From NCBI GenBank assembly GCA_910578185.1, contig CAJTPN010000012.1, positions 1 through 64,000 of the forward strand: a stretch of DNA of 64,000 nt, in the 5' to 3' direction. The position numbers and the translations under genes were made by a program. The notes beneath the pieces are model-generated. The model ran no database searches and was not told the DNA's origin. It saw nothing but the letters and a program-made list of their open reading frames with translations. The first letter of the stretch is position 1. Each line of letters opens with the position of its first letter. Shown here in pieces: positions 52,801 to 61,723 of the stretch. Source of the stretch: an uncultured Acetatifactor sp. (lineage in GTDB: Bacteria; Bacillota; Clostridia; Lachnospirales; Lachnospiraceae).

Positions 52801-53658
52801 TTTCCGCATGGCCATCAGCGCCAGGTCCATCAGACAGACAAATTTATCCCCTGACTGCCTGCCGGCAAAAACTTCTTCCCTGATTTCCAGATATTTGTGA
52901 TAGGCGTTTTCAATGGGGGTACGGTAATAGCCCTCACCAAATTCCACCTCCGTCAACTCTGTGGAAAATGTGGTGTGACGGCAGTGATCCGACCAATATG
53001 TATCCAATACCCTTACTTCCGTCATGGACGGATCCCGCTTTTCCTCATCCCTGAAGTAATTTCGGATATGCACAAAATCCATAAATGTCATCGCCAGCGA
53101 AAGAGAATCATAAAGTTTCCGAAGCGATTCTTCGCACATTTCCATAAAACCGTCAAGCACGGAAACATCCGCAGGATCCTCAAAAGCTGTGATCAGCGTA
53201 TCCGGCTTTACGCTGTCCGTCTCTCTGGAATCCACAGGATTGATACAGTATGCTTTAATCCTGGAAAACGCATCCTCCGTTATATCCCCTAATATCATAT
53301 AGGTTACTGCTGTACGAATCACCGGTTCTTCGTCTTCTTTCAGGAACCTGACACACTGCACTGCAGAATCCGCTCTCTGATCAAACTGACCGGGTAAATA
53401 CTCCACCGAAAACACCCTCGCCCCCTCCGGCACCGGTATTTTCTCCTCATACAGATCATCCACGGGAGGCTCCGAAAAAACGGTTCTACAGGCCTTTTCA
53501 AAAATCTCATCGGTTATATTCTCCACATCATAGCGGATAAACACCCTGACTCCTTCCGTCCTGATTCCGAGGAAACTTCCGATCTCCTCATACAATTCCT
53601 TTGCCTTTACCGCAAAAGGCTCCTTCTTTTCCACATAGATACGTCTGACAATTCCCAT
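49855..53658 (-). CDS. purL: Phosphoribosylformylglycinamidine synthase, single-chain
   Basis: This purine enzyme joins FGAR with glutamine-derived ammonia and ATP to give FGAM. It is the long single-chain form (1,267 aa), where Bacillus splits it into PurS, PurL and PurQ. The ATP-grasp-like synthetase half contains FKNETHNHPTEIEPFGGAAT and GGKDSMSGTF. The C-terminal glutaminase has the catalytic Cys in LGICNGFQAL, and FPGTNCEYDSARAFERAG starts it. Single-chain PurL in a Firmicute is typical of Clostridia. GGAGGAGC precedes the ATG. No other pur gene is adjacent. Confidence 0.96.
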   Translation of the reverse strand: MGIVRRIYVEKKEPFAVKAKELYEEIGSFLGIRTEGVRVFIRYDVENITDEIFEKACRTVFSEPPVDDLYEEKIPVPEGARVFSVEYLPGQFDQRADSAVQCVRFLKEDEEPVIRTAVTYMILGDITEDAFSRIKAYCINPVDSRETDSVKPDTLITAFEDPADVSVLDGFMEMCEESLRKLYDSLSLAMTFMDFVHIRNYFRDEEKRDPSMTEVRVLDTYWSDHCRHTTFSTELTEVEFGEGYYRTPIENAYHKYLEIREEVFAGRQSGDKFVCLMDLALMAMRKLKKDGKLADLEESEEINACSVVVPVEMEYDGHKQTEEWLVFFKNETHNHPTEIEPFGGAATCLGGAIRDPLSGRGYVYQAMRVTGAADPTVPVADTLKGKLPQKKLVRGAANGYSSYGNQIGLATGFVKEIYHPDYVAKRMEIGAVMGAAPRKNVIRKTSDPGDVIILLGGRTGRDGCGGATGSSKVHTEQSIETCGAEVQKGNAPTERKIQRLFRREEVSSIIKKCNDFGAGGVSVAIGELADGLVVDLDKVPKKYAGLDGTELAISESQERMAVVVDPKDVEKFLKYSAEENLEAVAVAVVTEEPRLVLNWRGKKIVDLKRSFLDTNGAHQETGVKVEIPEEEKNYFKTWAVPQVGDKLEEGDIKAAWLTLLNDLNVCSQKGLVEMFDASIGAGSVLMPYGGKYQLTETQAMVAKLPVLKGKTDTVTMMSYGFDPYLSSWSPYHGAIYAVVESMAKIVACGGDFSNIRFTFQEYFRRMTEDPSRWSQPFAALLGAFDAQMGFGLPSIGGKDSMSGTFNEIDVPPTLVSFAVDVEKINYVVTPELKDEGNILVRFHIERDEYDLPDYEDVMDVYSYIYFLMEDLIVVSAYALDAKGVAAAVSKMAFGNKLGVEIFDDITPEELFENCVGDILVEVVEHKLPMIMASEYTVSLIGTVIEEPAFVYGDVKITMDEALEAWTSRLEKVFATKAVKETTPVASDCYKAESVYVCRNKVARPTVFIPVFPGTNCEYDSARAFERAGASVLTRVFRNLSAEDIRSSVEEFEKAIAQAQIIMFPGGFSAGDEPDGSAKFFATAFRNAKMEEAVRDLLDRRDGLALGICNGFQALIKLGLVPNGKIVGQKADAPTLTFNTLNRHISKMVYTKVVSDKSPWLQGAKLGGVYCNPASHGEGRFVAPVSWLDKLFAEGQVATQYCDQEGNVSMDEEYNINGSYRAIEGITSPDGRCLGKMAHSERRGSGVAMNIYGEQDIRIFESGVAYFK

Positions 53659-53744
53659 TCTGCTCCTCCATATTTTAAGATGTTGGGTTCAAAAGACTTT
53701 TGCTCCCATGATACATTGATTACTCTACATACATATAACGTCCC

Positions 53745-54335
53745 TCAGGCTTCCTCCTCATTGCCCAATGCCCTCAATATGTAAAGGATCTCCCTGTCTA
53801 CGGTCTCCGCCGTGATTCCCATGGTCTGGGCGCAAATCTTCAGCCCCTCCAGCACGAACATGATATTTCTTGCGGTTCCTTTGCAGTCCTCACAGGAAAA
53901 CTCCCCGCTCTCCACACCGGCTTCTATCAGCTTTTCAATAATTTTCACCGCCGAGTCAAACTGCTTTTTCAGCATATTATCCTTCTTGCTCAGTTGATTC
54001 TGGAAATAGAACTCATATATGGCCTGGGTTAAGGTATCATTTTTTCGGAGAAGTTCTTTCTTCTGCTCTCTCAAAAAAAGAATCAGAATATCTGCCGCTG
54101 TTGCATCCTCCGTGATACTGTCGGAAAACACGTCGTCCGTCTCCTGACTCTCCAGCCGCATCACTTCAAGGAAAATCTGACTTGTATTCTCGAAATACAG
54201 ATAAAGGCCGCCGCGGCTGATCTGGCATGCATCCACTATATCCTTCATAGTGACCTTCTTGAAGCCCTTCTCTACAAAAACCTTCCTCGCTGTCTCCAAT
54301 ATGAACTTCTTCTTCTGTACCGATTTCTCTCCCAT
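53745..54335 (-). CDS. TetR family transcriptional regulator
   Basis: The N-terminal helix-turn-helix includes FILETARKVFVEKGFKKVTM and KDIVDACQISRGGLYLYF, a typical TetR DNA-binding domain in about 196 residues. The C-terminal ligand domain (ILRALGNEEEA end) gives no hint of the ligand. The ATG at 54335 (MGEKSVQKKKF) has GGGG upstream, and one four codons earlier is possible. It follows the 54382-54846 gene by 46 bp. Its target is unknown. The RND transporter gene 1.6 kb away is a plausible candidate because TetR regulators often control efflux pumps. Confidence 0.85.
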   Translation of the reverse strand: MGEKSVQKKKFILETARKVFVEKGFKKVTMKDIVDACQISRGGLYLYFENTSQIFLEVMRLESQETDDVFSDSITEDATAADILILFLREQKKELLRKNDTLTQAIYEFYFQNQLSKKDNMLKKQFDSAVKIIEKLIEAGVESGEFSCEDCKGTARNIMFVLEGLKICAQTMGITAETVDREILYILRALGNEEEA

Positions 54336-54381
54336 ACCGTACCCCATTTCCGTAACCCAAAATCTTTTACAAACCGCTCCT

Positions 54382-54846
54382 TTATGTCTCCAGCGGCTTG
54401 TCCCAGTATTCAATAATCTTACGCATCTGTTCCAGCACCATCAGAAAAATTCCCTCCGAAACGCCTTCGCTCCACAACACGCTCTTTGTCCTGCCTCCCA
54501 GCACATATTTCGACAAAATTCCACGCAGAAGATCCCACTCCTTTATTCCCGCCGATGTGATAATCCTGCGCTCCTTATCATGGTCTGTAATTCTATTTCT
54601 CGTAAATATATAACTGTAATTCCGTTCCATCAATGAAGACGCGGAAGCCTCCTTTATAAAGCTCATCAGCGTGGAGTCATACACTGGAAAGCTCATGGAA
54701 TTCTCAGTGAATCCCTGCCCGCGATAATTTGTGCTGCCCGGCTTTCCCGAATTTTTTTCCAGCCATGGCTGATACCGCAGCAGAGGCGTAACCTGTTCTT
54801 TATATTCCTGTACCATATTATGTCGGTATTCTGTGACCTGTACCAT
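54382..54846 (-). CDS. Conserved hypothetical protein upstream of the TetR gene
   Basis: This 154-residue soluble protein has an Arg/Lys-rich middle (FTRNRITDHDKERRIITSAGI) and aromatic ends (EWDLLRGILSKYVLGGRTKS, then a C-terminal EQMRKIIEYWDKPLET). I recognise no family. AGGCAGG lies upstream of the ATG. It is the first gene of a two-gene operon with the TetR regulator, so it may be controlled by it. Upstream on the minus strand are two TGTCATA direct repeats (54894-54912 on the plus strand). Confidence 0.65.
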   Translation of the reverse strand: MVQVTEYRHNMVQEYKEQVTPLLRYQPWLEKNSGKPGSTNYRGQGFTENSMSFPVYDSTLMSFIKEASASSLMERNYSYIFTRNRITDHDKERRIITSAGIKEWDLLRGILSKYVLGGRTKSVLWSEGVSEGIFLMVLEQMRKIIEYWDKPLET

Positions 54847-54975
54847 GAAAATACACCTGCCTTTAACCTATCTCTATTCTAACAAATTCCCATGTTATGA
54901 CACTAAATATGACACACATGTATTTTTATTTTACCACATTTTTCACAAAAGTACAGTAAAAATTTAAAAATCTAC

Positions 54976-55005
54976 TTGATTATTCCAACCCACCTGTGCT
55001 ATAAT
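54976..55005 (+). promoter_or_regulatory. Promoter of tRNA-Trp
   Basis: TTGATT (54976-54981) and a perfect TATAAT (55000-55005) are 18 bp apart. A GCCAATG/CATTGGC hairpin (55023-55054) lies in the leader between the promoter and the tRNA. Confidence 0.65.
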
Positions 55006-55067
55006 ATGATTCGTGACAGGGAGCCAATGGTTTTATACAGGATTGTTCATTGGCGAAAGCTGAAAAT

Positions 55068-55138
55068 AGGGGAATAGTACAGCGGTAGTGCGGCGGTCTC
55101 CAAAACCGTAAACGGGAGTTCGATCCTCTCTTCCCCTG
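55068..55138 (+). tRNA. tRNA-Trp (anticodon CCA)
   Basis: The acceptor stem AGGGGAA pairs with TTCCCCT, with discriminator G. The anticodon stem CGGT/ACCG encloses CTCCAAA, giving CCA. The T loop is GTTCGATCC. The CCA tail is not encoded. The length is 71 nt. Confidence 0.95.
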
Positions 55139-55143
55139 CTGAA

Positions 55144-55196
55144 AGAAAGTGTCAGGAAGTGTTGTCAGACAGCATTTGCCGACACTTTCTTTTTTT
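55144..55196 (+). terminator. Intrinsic terminator of tRNA-Trp
   Basis: AGAAAGTGTC (55144-55153) and GACACTTTCT (55181-55190) form a perfect stem, followed by a run of T. It lies directly after the tRNA gene. Confidence 0.85.
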
Positions 55197-55365
55197 GTCC
55201 GCCTCGCCAAAAGGGCGTCCAGTACAGAGCCATAAACGCCCGAAAGAAAATATCAGCTGCGGTCTTTGACGATGCATTCTTTGACGATGCATTTTTTCAT
55301 GTATGGACCTTATAGCACACAATGTAAAAGGAAGCAGAATGGAACTTAAAACAGGAGGAAAGACC

Positions 55366-55755
55366 ATGACACAAAAAGAACAGTTAGAAAAAGCACTCGA
55401 CACCTTACGGCAGTATATCCTTCTTCTGGCAGAACAGGCAGGAGAAAGCAAAGAACATGCGGAGTTGCTCTGGGAGGGTATCAGGAAATCTGAAGGCCTT
55501 CTGCAGGAGCTGGCATACTACCACGACTACGGGGAGCTGCTCTGCAAATATCAAATTGGAGGATATACCCTGGCGGATGTACTTGTCTGGCAAGTGGATC
55601 ATTTTAAACTCTACATGGATCGTCCGGATGATATGAATCGATACAGACAGCCCCGGCTAATCCTGTCCGCCTTTGACACAATGGTGCGGATGGAGACCGC
55701 CCCAGAACAGTTTCGGGATAAAATGCATTACGAAACAGGTCAGGATATCCTGTAA
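55366..55755 (+). CDS. Small conserved hypothetical protein
   Basis: The 129-residue protein is soluble and mostly helical. Its sequence (AGESKEHAELLWEGIRKSEG, then YHDYGELLCKYQIGGYTLAD and VLVWQVDHFKLYMDRP) shows no motif I can name. It resembles small helical proteins of unknown function in Lachnospiraceae. AGGAGG lies 7 bp before the ATG at 55366. An earlier in-frame ATG at 55303 has no ribosome site. It follows tRNA-Trp by 227 bp and ends at a good terminator. Confidence 0.7.
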   Translation: MTQKEQLEKALDTLRQYILLLAEQAGESKEHAELLWEGIRKSEGLLQELAYYHDYGELLCKYQIGGYTLADVLVWQVDHFKLYMDRPDDMNRYRQPRLILSAFDTMVRMETAPEQFRDKMHYETGQDIL

Positions 55756-55815
55756 ACAATTATTCTACTGTGTTAATTTGGGCTAAATGCTGATGAGAAC
55801 AAAAGAATTTTATAA

Positions 55816-55860
55816 TAAGACAAAGCACTCACAAAAAATCTTTGTGGGTGCTTCGTCTTA
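55816..55860 (+). terminator. Terminator of the small hypothetical gene
   Basis: A long imperfect stem pairs AAGACAAAGCACTCACAAA with TTTGTGGGTGCTTCGTCTT around AAATC. TA-rich sequence follows it. It lies about 60 bp after the stop codon. Confidence 0.7.
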
Positions 55861-55981
55861 TAAAAGGGGAATTCATGTATATAATAACCCAAGGTTCGAC
55901 TTTTGTCAACAGTTTTTTCAAATATTTTTATTTTTTTTGCAGCCTGCACTTCAATACAATTTTGCGCCTCCCCGTCCGGCT

Positions 55982-58900
55982 TTAAGATTCCTGCACCGGG
56001 CTTTGGGGCAATACTTCTCTCGCTTTCTTTTCCCTGATAAATAAATCATAGACACAGGGAATGACCACCAACGTCAGCAGCGTTCCGTAAGTGAGCCCGC
56101 CTATGGTTACCACCGCCATGGGCTTTGCCATCTCAGATCCCATATCATTGCTGAACACCATAGTGGATAAGGCAAGAATGGTGGTAAGTGCAGTCATAAG
56201 AACGGGACGGAGTCTGGTACGCCCTGCCATCAGTATCGCCTCTCTTTTCTCCATGCCTTCCTGCCTGAGCTGATTCATATAGTCAATGAGCACGATACCA
56301 TTATTGACAATGACACCGGCAAGCATTACAAAACCGATCAGAGCAATCACACTGACTTCGCTGCCGCTGACATATAACCCAAGGAATCCTCCCGTAAATG
56401 CCAGCGGTATGGTAAACATGATAATAAAGGGAGAAAGCAGAGACTGAAACTGCGCCACCATGATCAAATACATAAACAGCACTGCCAGAATCAGCATCAG
56501 AACAATCTGCTGCATGGCGTCTACAATCATCTCATTTTCACCGGAAAATACCAGCCGATAGCCCGCAGGCACCTCATAATTTGCCAGCTTTGCCTCCACG
56601 TCCCCTGAGACAATCCCTACATTATATCCCTCCGCAATGGCCGCGGACACGGAAATATACCTGGTCTGATCCACACGATTGATGGAGGACAGCGATTCCG
56701 CCACTTCAAAGGATGCAATCTGAGAAAGCGGAATCTTCACCTTATCGCCGTTTTCATCCGTGCCGTCCACCTCCAGAGCCTTCACCAATTCTCTGGTCAA
56801 GGTGATGTCATTTCCGTTCATAACATACACGCCGTAATCCTTCTGGGACGCCTCCAGCGTGGTTGCCGCACTGGCACTGGCAAGCTTTGTATAAATCTGG
56901 CTAAACACCTGACCTACCGTTAGACCGTAGCGCACCGCCTCATTGCGGTCAACGACAACTCGCAGCTCCTGTCCCGCATCGTCAAGGCCGTCGCTGATAT
57001 CAGTAGTCCCTTCCACACTCTCAAGCACGGCAGCTACTTCCCCTGCAATCCGGCGCAAAGTATCCAAATCCCTGCCCCGCACCTGAATGGCAATTCCGCT
57101 CCCTCCCATGACACTCATATCCATGCTTGAGGTATCAATATCGATCTCTGCTTCCAGCCCTTCTGTCTTTTCCATGATAGCACGTGCGATTCTCTCGTTG
57201 CTCATGGACTTATCCTCCCGGGTCACCACATAGATGGTGGTAGAATTAGTACTGTTTCCTCCCATGCCGCCCAGCATGGCCATGGTAGAACCGCTGGTCA
57301 TGGCACCCACATTCTGCACATCCTCTATGGAAAGAATCTCTTCCACCACTTTATCCGTCAGATCTCCCGTCTCCTCCAGCGTTGCGTCCTCCGGCAGCTT
57401 TACACTGACCGTAAGCTGAGTGGAATCCATATCCGACATAAATGCGGTGCCATTGGAGAAGGCAAGCCAAACGCTGGCAGCCAGCAGGCCGATCACCAAA
57501 ATAATCACTAAAGGCTTCATCCTCAAAGCCCCGGAGAGCAATTTTTCATATCCTTTCGCCATTGCGCCAAAAAATTTACTCTCCTTCTGCTCTTTCATCT
57601 TCACCAACATCTTGGAAGACATGGCCGGAACCACCGTCAATGCTATGATTAGACTGGCCAAAAGTGAATATGCAATCGTAAGCCCCATATCCACAAATAG
57701 CTGCCTTGTAATACCCTCGGTAAATACGATGGGAAGGAACACACATACCGTGGTAAGCGTAGACGCCATAATAGCTCCCGCCACCTCGCCGGCACCCGCC
57801 ATTGCCGCATCTTTCACGGAATATCCCTCACTGCGAAGCCTGTAAATATTTTCGATCACCACAATGGAATTATCCACCAGCATACCTATGCCCAGCGCAA
57901 GTCCGGACAATGAAATAATATTCAGGGTCACACCGCTGAAATACATACAAACGATGGCCGTCACCAAGCTGATTGGAATGGAAAAGGCCACAACCAGCGT
58001 CGGTCTGAGATCTTTTAAAAACAACAACAGAATCACAATGGCCAGAACCGCTCCAAATAAAATATTGCTGATGATGGAATCCATTACCAGATCGATATAG
58101 ATCCCCTGGTCCATTAAAACAATCAGCGACAGATTGCCGTCCTGTCCCATAAGTTCTTCAAAACGTTTTGCCAACAAGTCCGATACCTGGCCGGTAGAAT
58201 ATCCCGTCTGTTTTTGGATTGAGAGCATGACCCCCGCGCTGCCGTCCACATTGGTATAAATAGACGCAGCGTTATCAGTATAAAAAACATCCGCCACATC
58301 CTGCAGCGTAATTACCGGGACCCCATCCATGTGCAGATCCATCAAAGGAATGTTCTGCAACTCCTCCACCGTATGAGGCTTATCCCCCACACGCACCATA
58401 TAACTGATACCCTCTTCTGTCACATAGCCTGCGGGCATGGAAAAATTCTGTGCCGTCAACAGCCCCTTAACTGTATCCACAGTAAGAATGTTGGTCATAT
58501 CCGCCTGTTCATACGCCGTCTCCTTTGAATCCTCCAACTGTTGTAATCCATCGGCAAGCTGATCCTCAGCATCGTTAAGCTGATCCTCTCCGCTCTTCAA
58601 CTGCTCCAGTGCGCTGTCAAGCTGCGTTTCGGCCAACTCCAACTGCAGCTGGCCAAGCGCAATCTGTGTGCTTGCCTCCGCAAAGCCAAGCGCAGCCTCC
58701 ATCTGCCCCTTTTCCACTTCCACAAGTCCTGCATCCACCAGCGCAAGCTGCTCGTCCAATGTGTGAATGGTCTCATACACAATCCCGGCGTAAGCGTCCA
58801 GTCCCAGACCGTTTGTCAGTGCATTCAACGCATTCTCCAGATTCTCCCGCTTTGCCACGATCTGATTGGATCCCCCCTGCGACAGAATCGTCAGCATAGC

Positions 58901-60070
58901 CGTCACGGAAACGAACTGATTGCTGTCGCTCCAATCCAACTGCTCCAGGTTGTTGAGCAATTCGTCCAGCTGACTGTCAATCCCCCGCATCTGAGATACA
59001 ATCTCGCTTTCCATATAATCTCTCTTCAGTTCCCGTATCTCCTGTCTGGCCTGTTCCGCCGCAGTCTCGTCCCCTGCGGAAACAGCGGATATTACCGCCT
59101 GGCACGCCCGCAGATATCTTTCCGGTGCATTGATCAAAATATCTGTTAGATCGTTTATCTGATTAATTCCATCACTTAGCTGTTTCGCCGTCGTAAGATT
59201 CGCCGTCAGATTCATCTTGGTGGCTTCCAAATCCGCCTTTGCCGTGAGCAGATCCTTTTTGGTTGACGCAAGCGTCTGCATGGTTTCTTCCTTTTTGTCC
59301 GCCAGTTCCTTTTTGCCGTTTTCCAATTCGGCCCTGCCGTCCTCCACCTCCTTTTTGCCGTCTTCAAGCTCCTTTTTGCCGTCCGCAAGTTCTTTTTTGC
59401 CGTCTTCGATTTTCTGGCGCCCATCCTCTATTTCTTCCCGGGCCTCTTTCATTTTCTCATCAATAGCGGCAAAAATTTTTTCATTTACCACATCCACCTT
59501 ATCCTGCCGGATAATGACATTCACACTCTCTTCCAGCAGACCGGTGGCGCTGACACTTGCAACGCCCTCAATACTTTCCAGCTCCGGAATAATTGATTCC
59601 TGCGCATATGTACTGATTTGGGCATAATCCATGCCCTCCACGCCAACAGCCGCAATCATCACAGGCAGCATATCCGGATTCATCTTTATCATAATGGGAT
59701 TCCCAATGGAATCACTCCAGTAACTCTTGATTTGATCCAGACTCTCTCTGATCTCCAGTGATACCGCATTCATATCCGCCGTCTGCGCAAACTCCAAAAT
59801 TACCATGGAATAACTCTCATTAGATATGGAACTGATACTTTCGATATTACTCACGGTAGCCATGGCCGCTTCCACCGGCTGCGTTACCGCCTCCTCCACT
59901 GTCTCCGGACTGGCTCCCGGATAAGTGGTCATCACGATCACATATGGAAGGCTGATACTGGGCAGCAAGTCGGCGGTCATCCTGGTAAAGGAAACCACTC
60001 CCAGGATAATTGCCAATACCACTCCCACCAACACTGTATAAGGCTTTTTTACACTAAAATCAGAAATCAT
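55982..60070 (-). CDS. RND-superfamily efflux permease with a long coiled-coil insertion
   Basis: Proton-driven RND pumps export drugs, lipids or other molecules. The 1,362-residue protein has the AcrB-like layout (12 membrane helices, LGIGMLVDNSIVVIENIYR and the second half LAGVIVNNGIVLIDY). Most AcrB proteins have about 1,030 residues. The extra length is an insertion of about 330 residues in the first extracytoplasmic loop (about 200-530). It opens with heptads of DGKKELA type (about 212-260), such as ELADGKKELEDGKK. A Gln/Asp/Leu-rich coiled coil follows. As a Gram-positive it has no TolC. GGAGC precedes the ATG. It has a strong promoter and no adaptor gene adjacent. Confidence 0.92.
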   Translation of the reverse strand: MISDFSVKKPYTVLVGVVLAIILGVVSFTRMTADLLPSISLPYVIVMTTYPGASPETVEEAVTQPVEAAMATVSNIESISSISNESYSMVILEFAQTADMNAVSLEIRESLDQIKSYWSDSIGNPIMIKMNPDMLPVMIAAVGVEGMDYAQISTYAQESIIPELESIEGVASVSATGLLEESVNVIIRQDKVDVVNEKIFAAIDEKMKEAREEIEDGRQKIEDGKKELADGKKELEDGKKEVEDGRAELENGKKELADKKEETMQTLASTKKDLLTAKADLEATKMNLTANLTTAKQLSDGINQINDLTDILINAPERYLRACQAVISAVSAGDETAAEQARQEIRELKRDYMESEIVSQMRGIDSQLDELLNNLEQLDWSDSNQFVSVTAMLTILSQGGSNQIVAKRENLENALNALTNGLGLDAYAGIVYETIHTLDEQLALVDAGLVEVEKGQMEAALGFAEASTQIALGQLQLELAETQLDSALEQLKSGEDQLNDAEDQLADGLQQLEDSKETAYEQADMTNILTVDTVKGLLTAQNFSMPAGYVTEEGISYMVRVGDKPHTVEELQNIPLMDLHMDGVPVITLQDVADVFYTDNAASIYTNVDGSAGVMLSIQKQTGYSTGQVSDLLAKRFEELMGQDGNLSLIVLMDQGIYIDLVMDSIISNILFGAVLAIVILLLFLKDLRPTLVVAFSIPISLVTAIVCMYFSGVTLNIISLSGLALGIGMLVDNSIVVIENIYRLRSEGYSVKDAAMAGAGEVAGAIMASTLTTVCVFLPIVFTEGITRQLFVDMGLTIAYSLLASLIIALTVVPAMSSKMLVKMKEQKESKFFGAMAKGYEKLLSGALRMKPLVIILVIGLLAASVWLAFSNGTAFMSDMDSTQLTVSVKLPEDATLEETGDLTDKVVEEILSIEDVQNVGAMTSGSTMAMLGGMGGNSTNSTTIYVVTREDKSMSNERIARAIMEKTEGLEAEIDIDTSSMDMSVMGGSGIAIQVRGRDLDTLRRIAGEVAAVLESVEGTTDISDGLDDAGQELRVVVDRNEAVRYGLTVGQVFSQIYTKLASASAATTLEASQKDYGVYVMNGNDITLTRELVKALEVDGTDENGDKVKIPLSQIASFEVAESLSSINRVDQTRYISVSAAIAEGYNVGIVSGDVEAKLANYEVPAGYRLVFSGENEMIVDAMQQIVLMLILAVLFMYLIMVAQFQSLLSPFIIMFTIPLAFTGGFLGLYVSGSEVSVIALIGFVMLAGVIVNNGIVLIDYMNQLRQEGMEKREAILMAGRTRLRPVLMTALTTILALSTMVFSNDMGSEMAKPMAVVTIGGLTYGTLLTLVVIPCVYDLFIREKKAREVLPQSPVQES

Positions 60071-60141
60071 ACCCGCTCCTATTCTGCCGTCCGATCAGGA
60101 AAGCCCGGCCTGAATTGATCAGATGCCGTTTTATCCTGTTG

Positions 60142-60171
60142 ATTATATTCCCCATTGGCTTTGCCTGTCAA
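60142..60171 (-). promoter_or_regulatory. Strong promoter of the RND gene with a possible operator dyad
   Basis: On the minus strand a perfect TTGACA box, read with the A at 60166 (complement of 60166-60171), and a perfect TATAAT (60142-60147) are 18 bp apart. Between it and the ATG lies a dyad GATCAGG ... CCTGAATTGATC (60086-60121 region), a possible operator. Confidence 0.7.
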
Positions 60172-60224
60172 TAGAAGTGATCTTTCCAAAATTGAAACTT
60201 TTTCTAAAATTTTCTTGGGCTGTT

Positions 60225-60842
60225 TTATAAAATTTTTTTAATTTTTGCTTTCAGCCGCTGCAGCGCATTATCCGTGGCCTTCTCATCCCTGCCCAGTACT
60301 CTGGCAATTTGACTGTAACTCATACCGGTGATGTACAAGTCCAATACTTGTTTTTCAAATTCGCTAAGTTCCTCCTCTATGGTTCTCTCCAAATATGCCA
60401 CTCTTTCCTTGTCCAAAAAGCGTTCCTCCGGACTTAATTCCACTCTGTCCGCCAGTAATTCCGCCAGATTCGCCCCTTCCCTGTCGTCCCCCGGGCTCTC
60501 GCTGTCCAAGGATACATAAGTATTCAGCGGAAAATGTTTTCGTCTTCTGGAAGCCTGTACCGCCGTATACATCTGCCTGCTGATACATAGTTCCGCAAAG
60601 GTGGAAAAGCTGGCATCCCTGCCAGTGTCATAATCTCTCACCGCTTTAAACAGACCTATCATCCCTTCCTGGATCAGATCCTCGTTGTCCGCCCCCAGTA
60701 TAAACATGGACTTGGCCTTGCTGCGCACCAGGTTCTTATACTTTTCACAGATATAATCCATAATCCCTGTTTCACCGCGTCTTAGACGGTCAATCAATTC
60801 TCCGTCACCGCATTGTACATAATTTCCGTATCTTTCCGCCAT
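60225..60842 (-). CDS. sigH: RNA polymerase sigma-H factor
   Basis: Sigma-H starts the switch to sporulation in Bacillus and Clostridia. The 205-residue protein has the region 2 core (DYICEKYKNLVRSKAKSMFI, then GADNEDLIQEGMIGLFKAVRD and RDASFSTFAELCISRQM) and a region 4 (SEFEKQVLDLYITGMSYSQIA), both typical of sigma-70 group 3 factors. The sigH-rlmB-mrnC-cysS order is shared with Bacillus. The neighbouring yacP gene seen there is missing here. Confidence 0.94.
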   Translation of the reverse strand: MAERYGNYVQCGDGELIDRLRRGETGIMDYICEKYKNLVRSKAKSMFILGADNEDLIQEGMIGLFKAVRDYDTGRDASFSTFAELCISRQMYTAVQASRRRKHFPLNTYVSLDSESPGDDREGANLAELLADRVELSPEERFLDKERVAYLERTIEEELSEFEKQVLDLYITGMSYSQIARVLGRDEKATDNALQRLKAKIKKIL

Positions 60843-60854
60843 GCCATCTTTTCC

Positions 60855-61595
60855 TCACATCATCCTCTGCCGCAGAATCTCATACGCCAGTACGCCTGCC
60901 GCCACGGATGCATTCAGGGAATCAATATCCCCTTTCATCGGGATGGCCGCTGTCATATCACATTTTTCCTTCACCAGCCTGCCAACGCCTTCGCCCTCAC
61001 TTCCAATCACAAGTCCCATAGGTCCTTTCAAATTCAGCTCATACATGGGTGTTCCCCCCATATCGGCACAGACAAACCATAACCCTTCTTTCTTCAGATC
61101 CTCTATGGTCTTTGCAAGATTCGTTACCTTTGCCACAGGGGTATAATTCAGCGCCCCTGCGGAGGCTTTGGCCACCGTAGCCGTCAAACCAACCGCCCTG
61201 TTCCTGGGTATGATAACCCCATGACCTCCCACCAGATTTGCCGTTCTGATGATTGCGCCCAAATTATGAGGATCTTCTATATTGTCAAGCAAAAACAAAA
61301 ACGGCGGCTCTCCTTTTTCCTTTGCCGCCCGCAGCATATCATCCACCGAGGCATATTCGTACGCCGCTGCAACCGCGATGACGCCCTGATGCTTCCCTGT
61401 CTGGGAAAGCTGGTTCAGCCGTTCCCTGGTGACATATTTCACAAGGGTATCACACTTTTTGGCTTCCCTCTTAATGGTCATGACAGGCCCGTCTTGACAG
61501 CCTTCCAGCAAATACAGCTTGTCTATGGTCTTCCCCGACCTAAATGCCTCGATCACCGCATTTCTACCCTCTATGGTTAATTCTTCGTATTCCAT
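60855..61595 (-). CDS. rlmB: 23S rRNA (guanosine-2'-O-)-methyltransferase RlmB
   Basis: RlmB methylates guanosine 2251 of 23S rRNA. The N-terminal L30-like substrate domain (EGRNAVIEAFRSGKTIDKLYLLEG) precedes the SpoU knot domain. Its motifs are DNIEDPHNLGAIIRTA, GPMGLVIGSEGEGVGRLV and IPMKGDIDSLNASVAAGVL. The 246 residues are normal. AAGGAGAGG precedes the ATG. It sits between mrnC and sigH. Confidence 0.94.
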   Translation of the reverse strand: MEYEELTIEGRNAVIEAFRSGKTIDKLYLLEGCQDGPVMTIKREAKKCDTLVKYVTRERLNQLSQTGKHQGVIAVAAAYEYASVDDMLRAAKEKGEPPFLFLLDNIEDPHNLGAIIRTANLVGGHGVIIPRNRAVGLTATVAKASAGALNYTPVAKVTNLAKTIEDLKKEGLWFVCADMGGTPMYELNLKGPMGLVIGSEGEGVGRLVKEKCDMTAAIPMKGDIDSLNASVAAGVLAYEILRQRMM

Positions 61596-61723
61596 TGCCC
61601 TCTCCTTGTTCCGGCGTGTCGCCAGCCTGTATAATCATTCTCCGTTCAACCCTCTCCTCTTCTCCCAGCGCCGTTCCCTACCGGTCAGCCTGGGTCTCCA
61701 GGAATGTGCCTCCCATATCCCCA

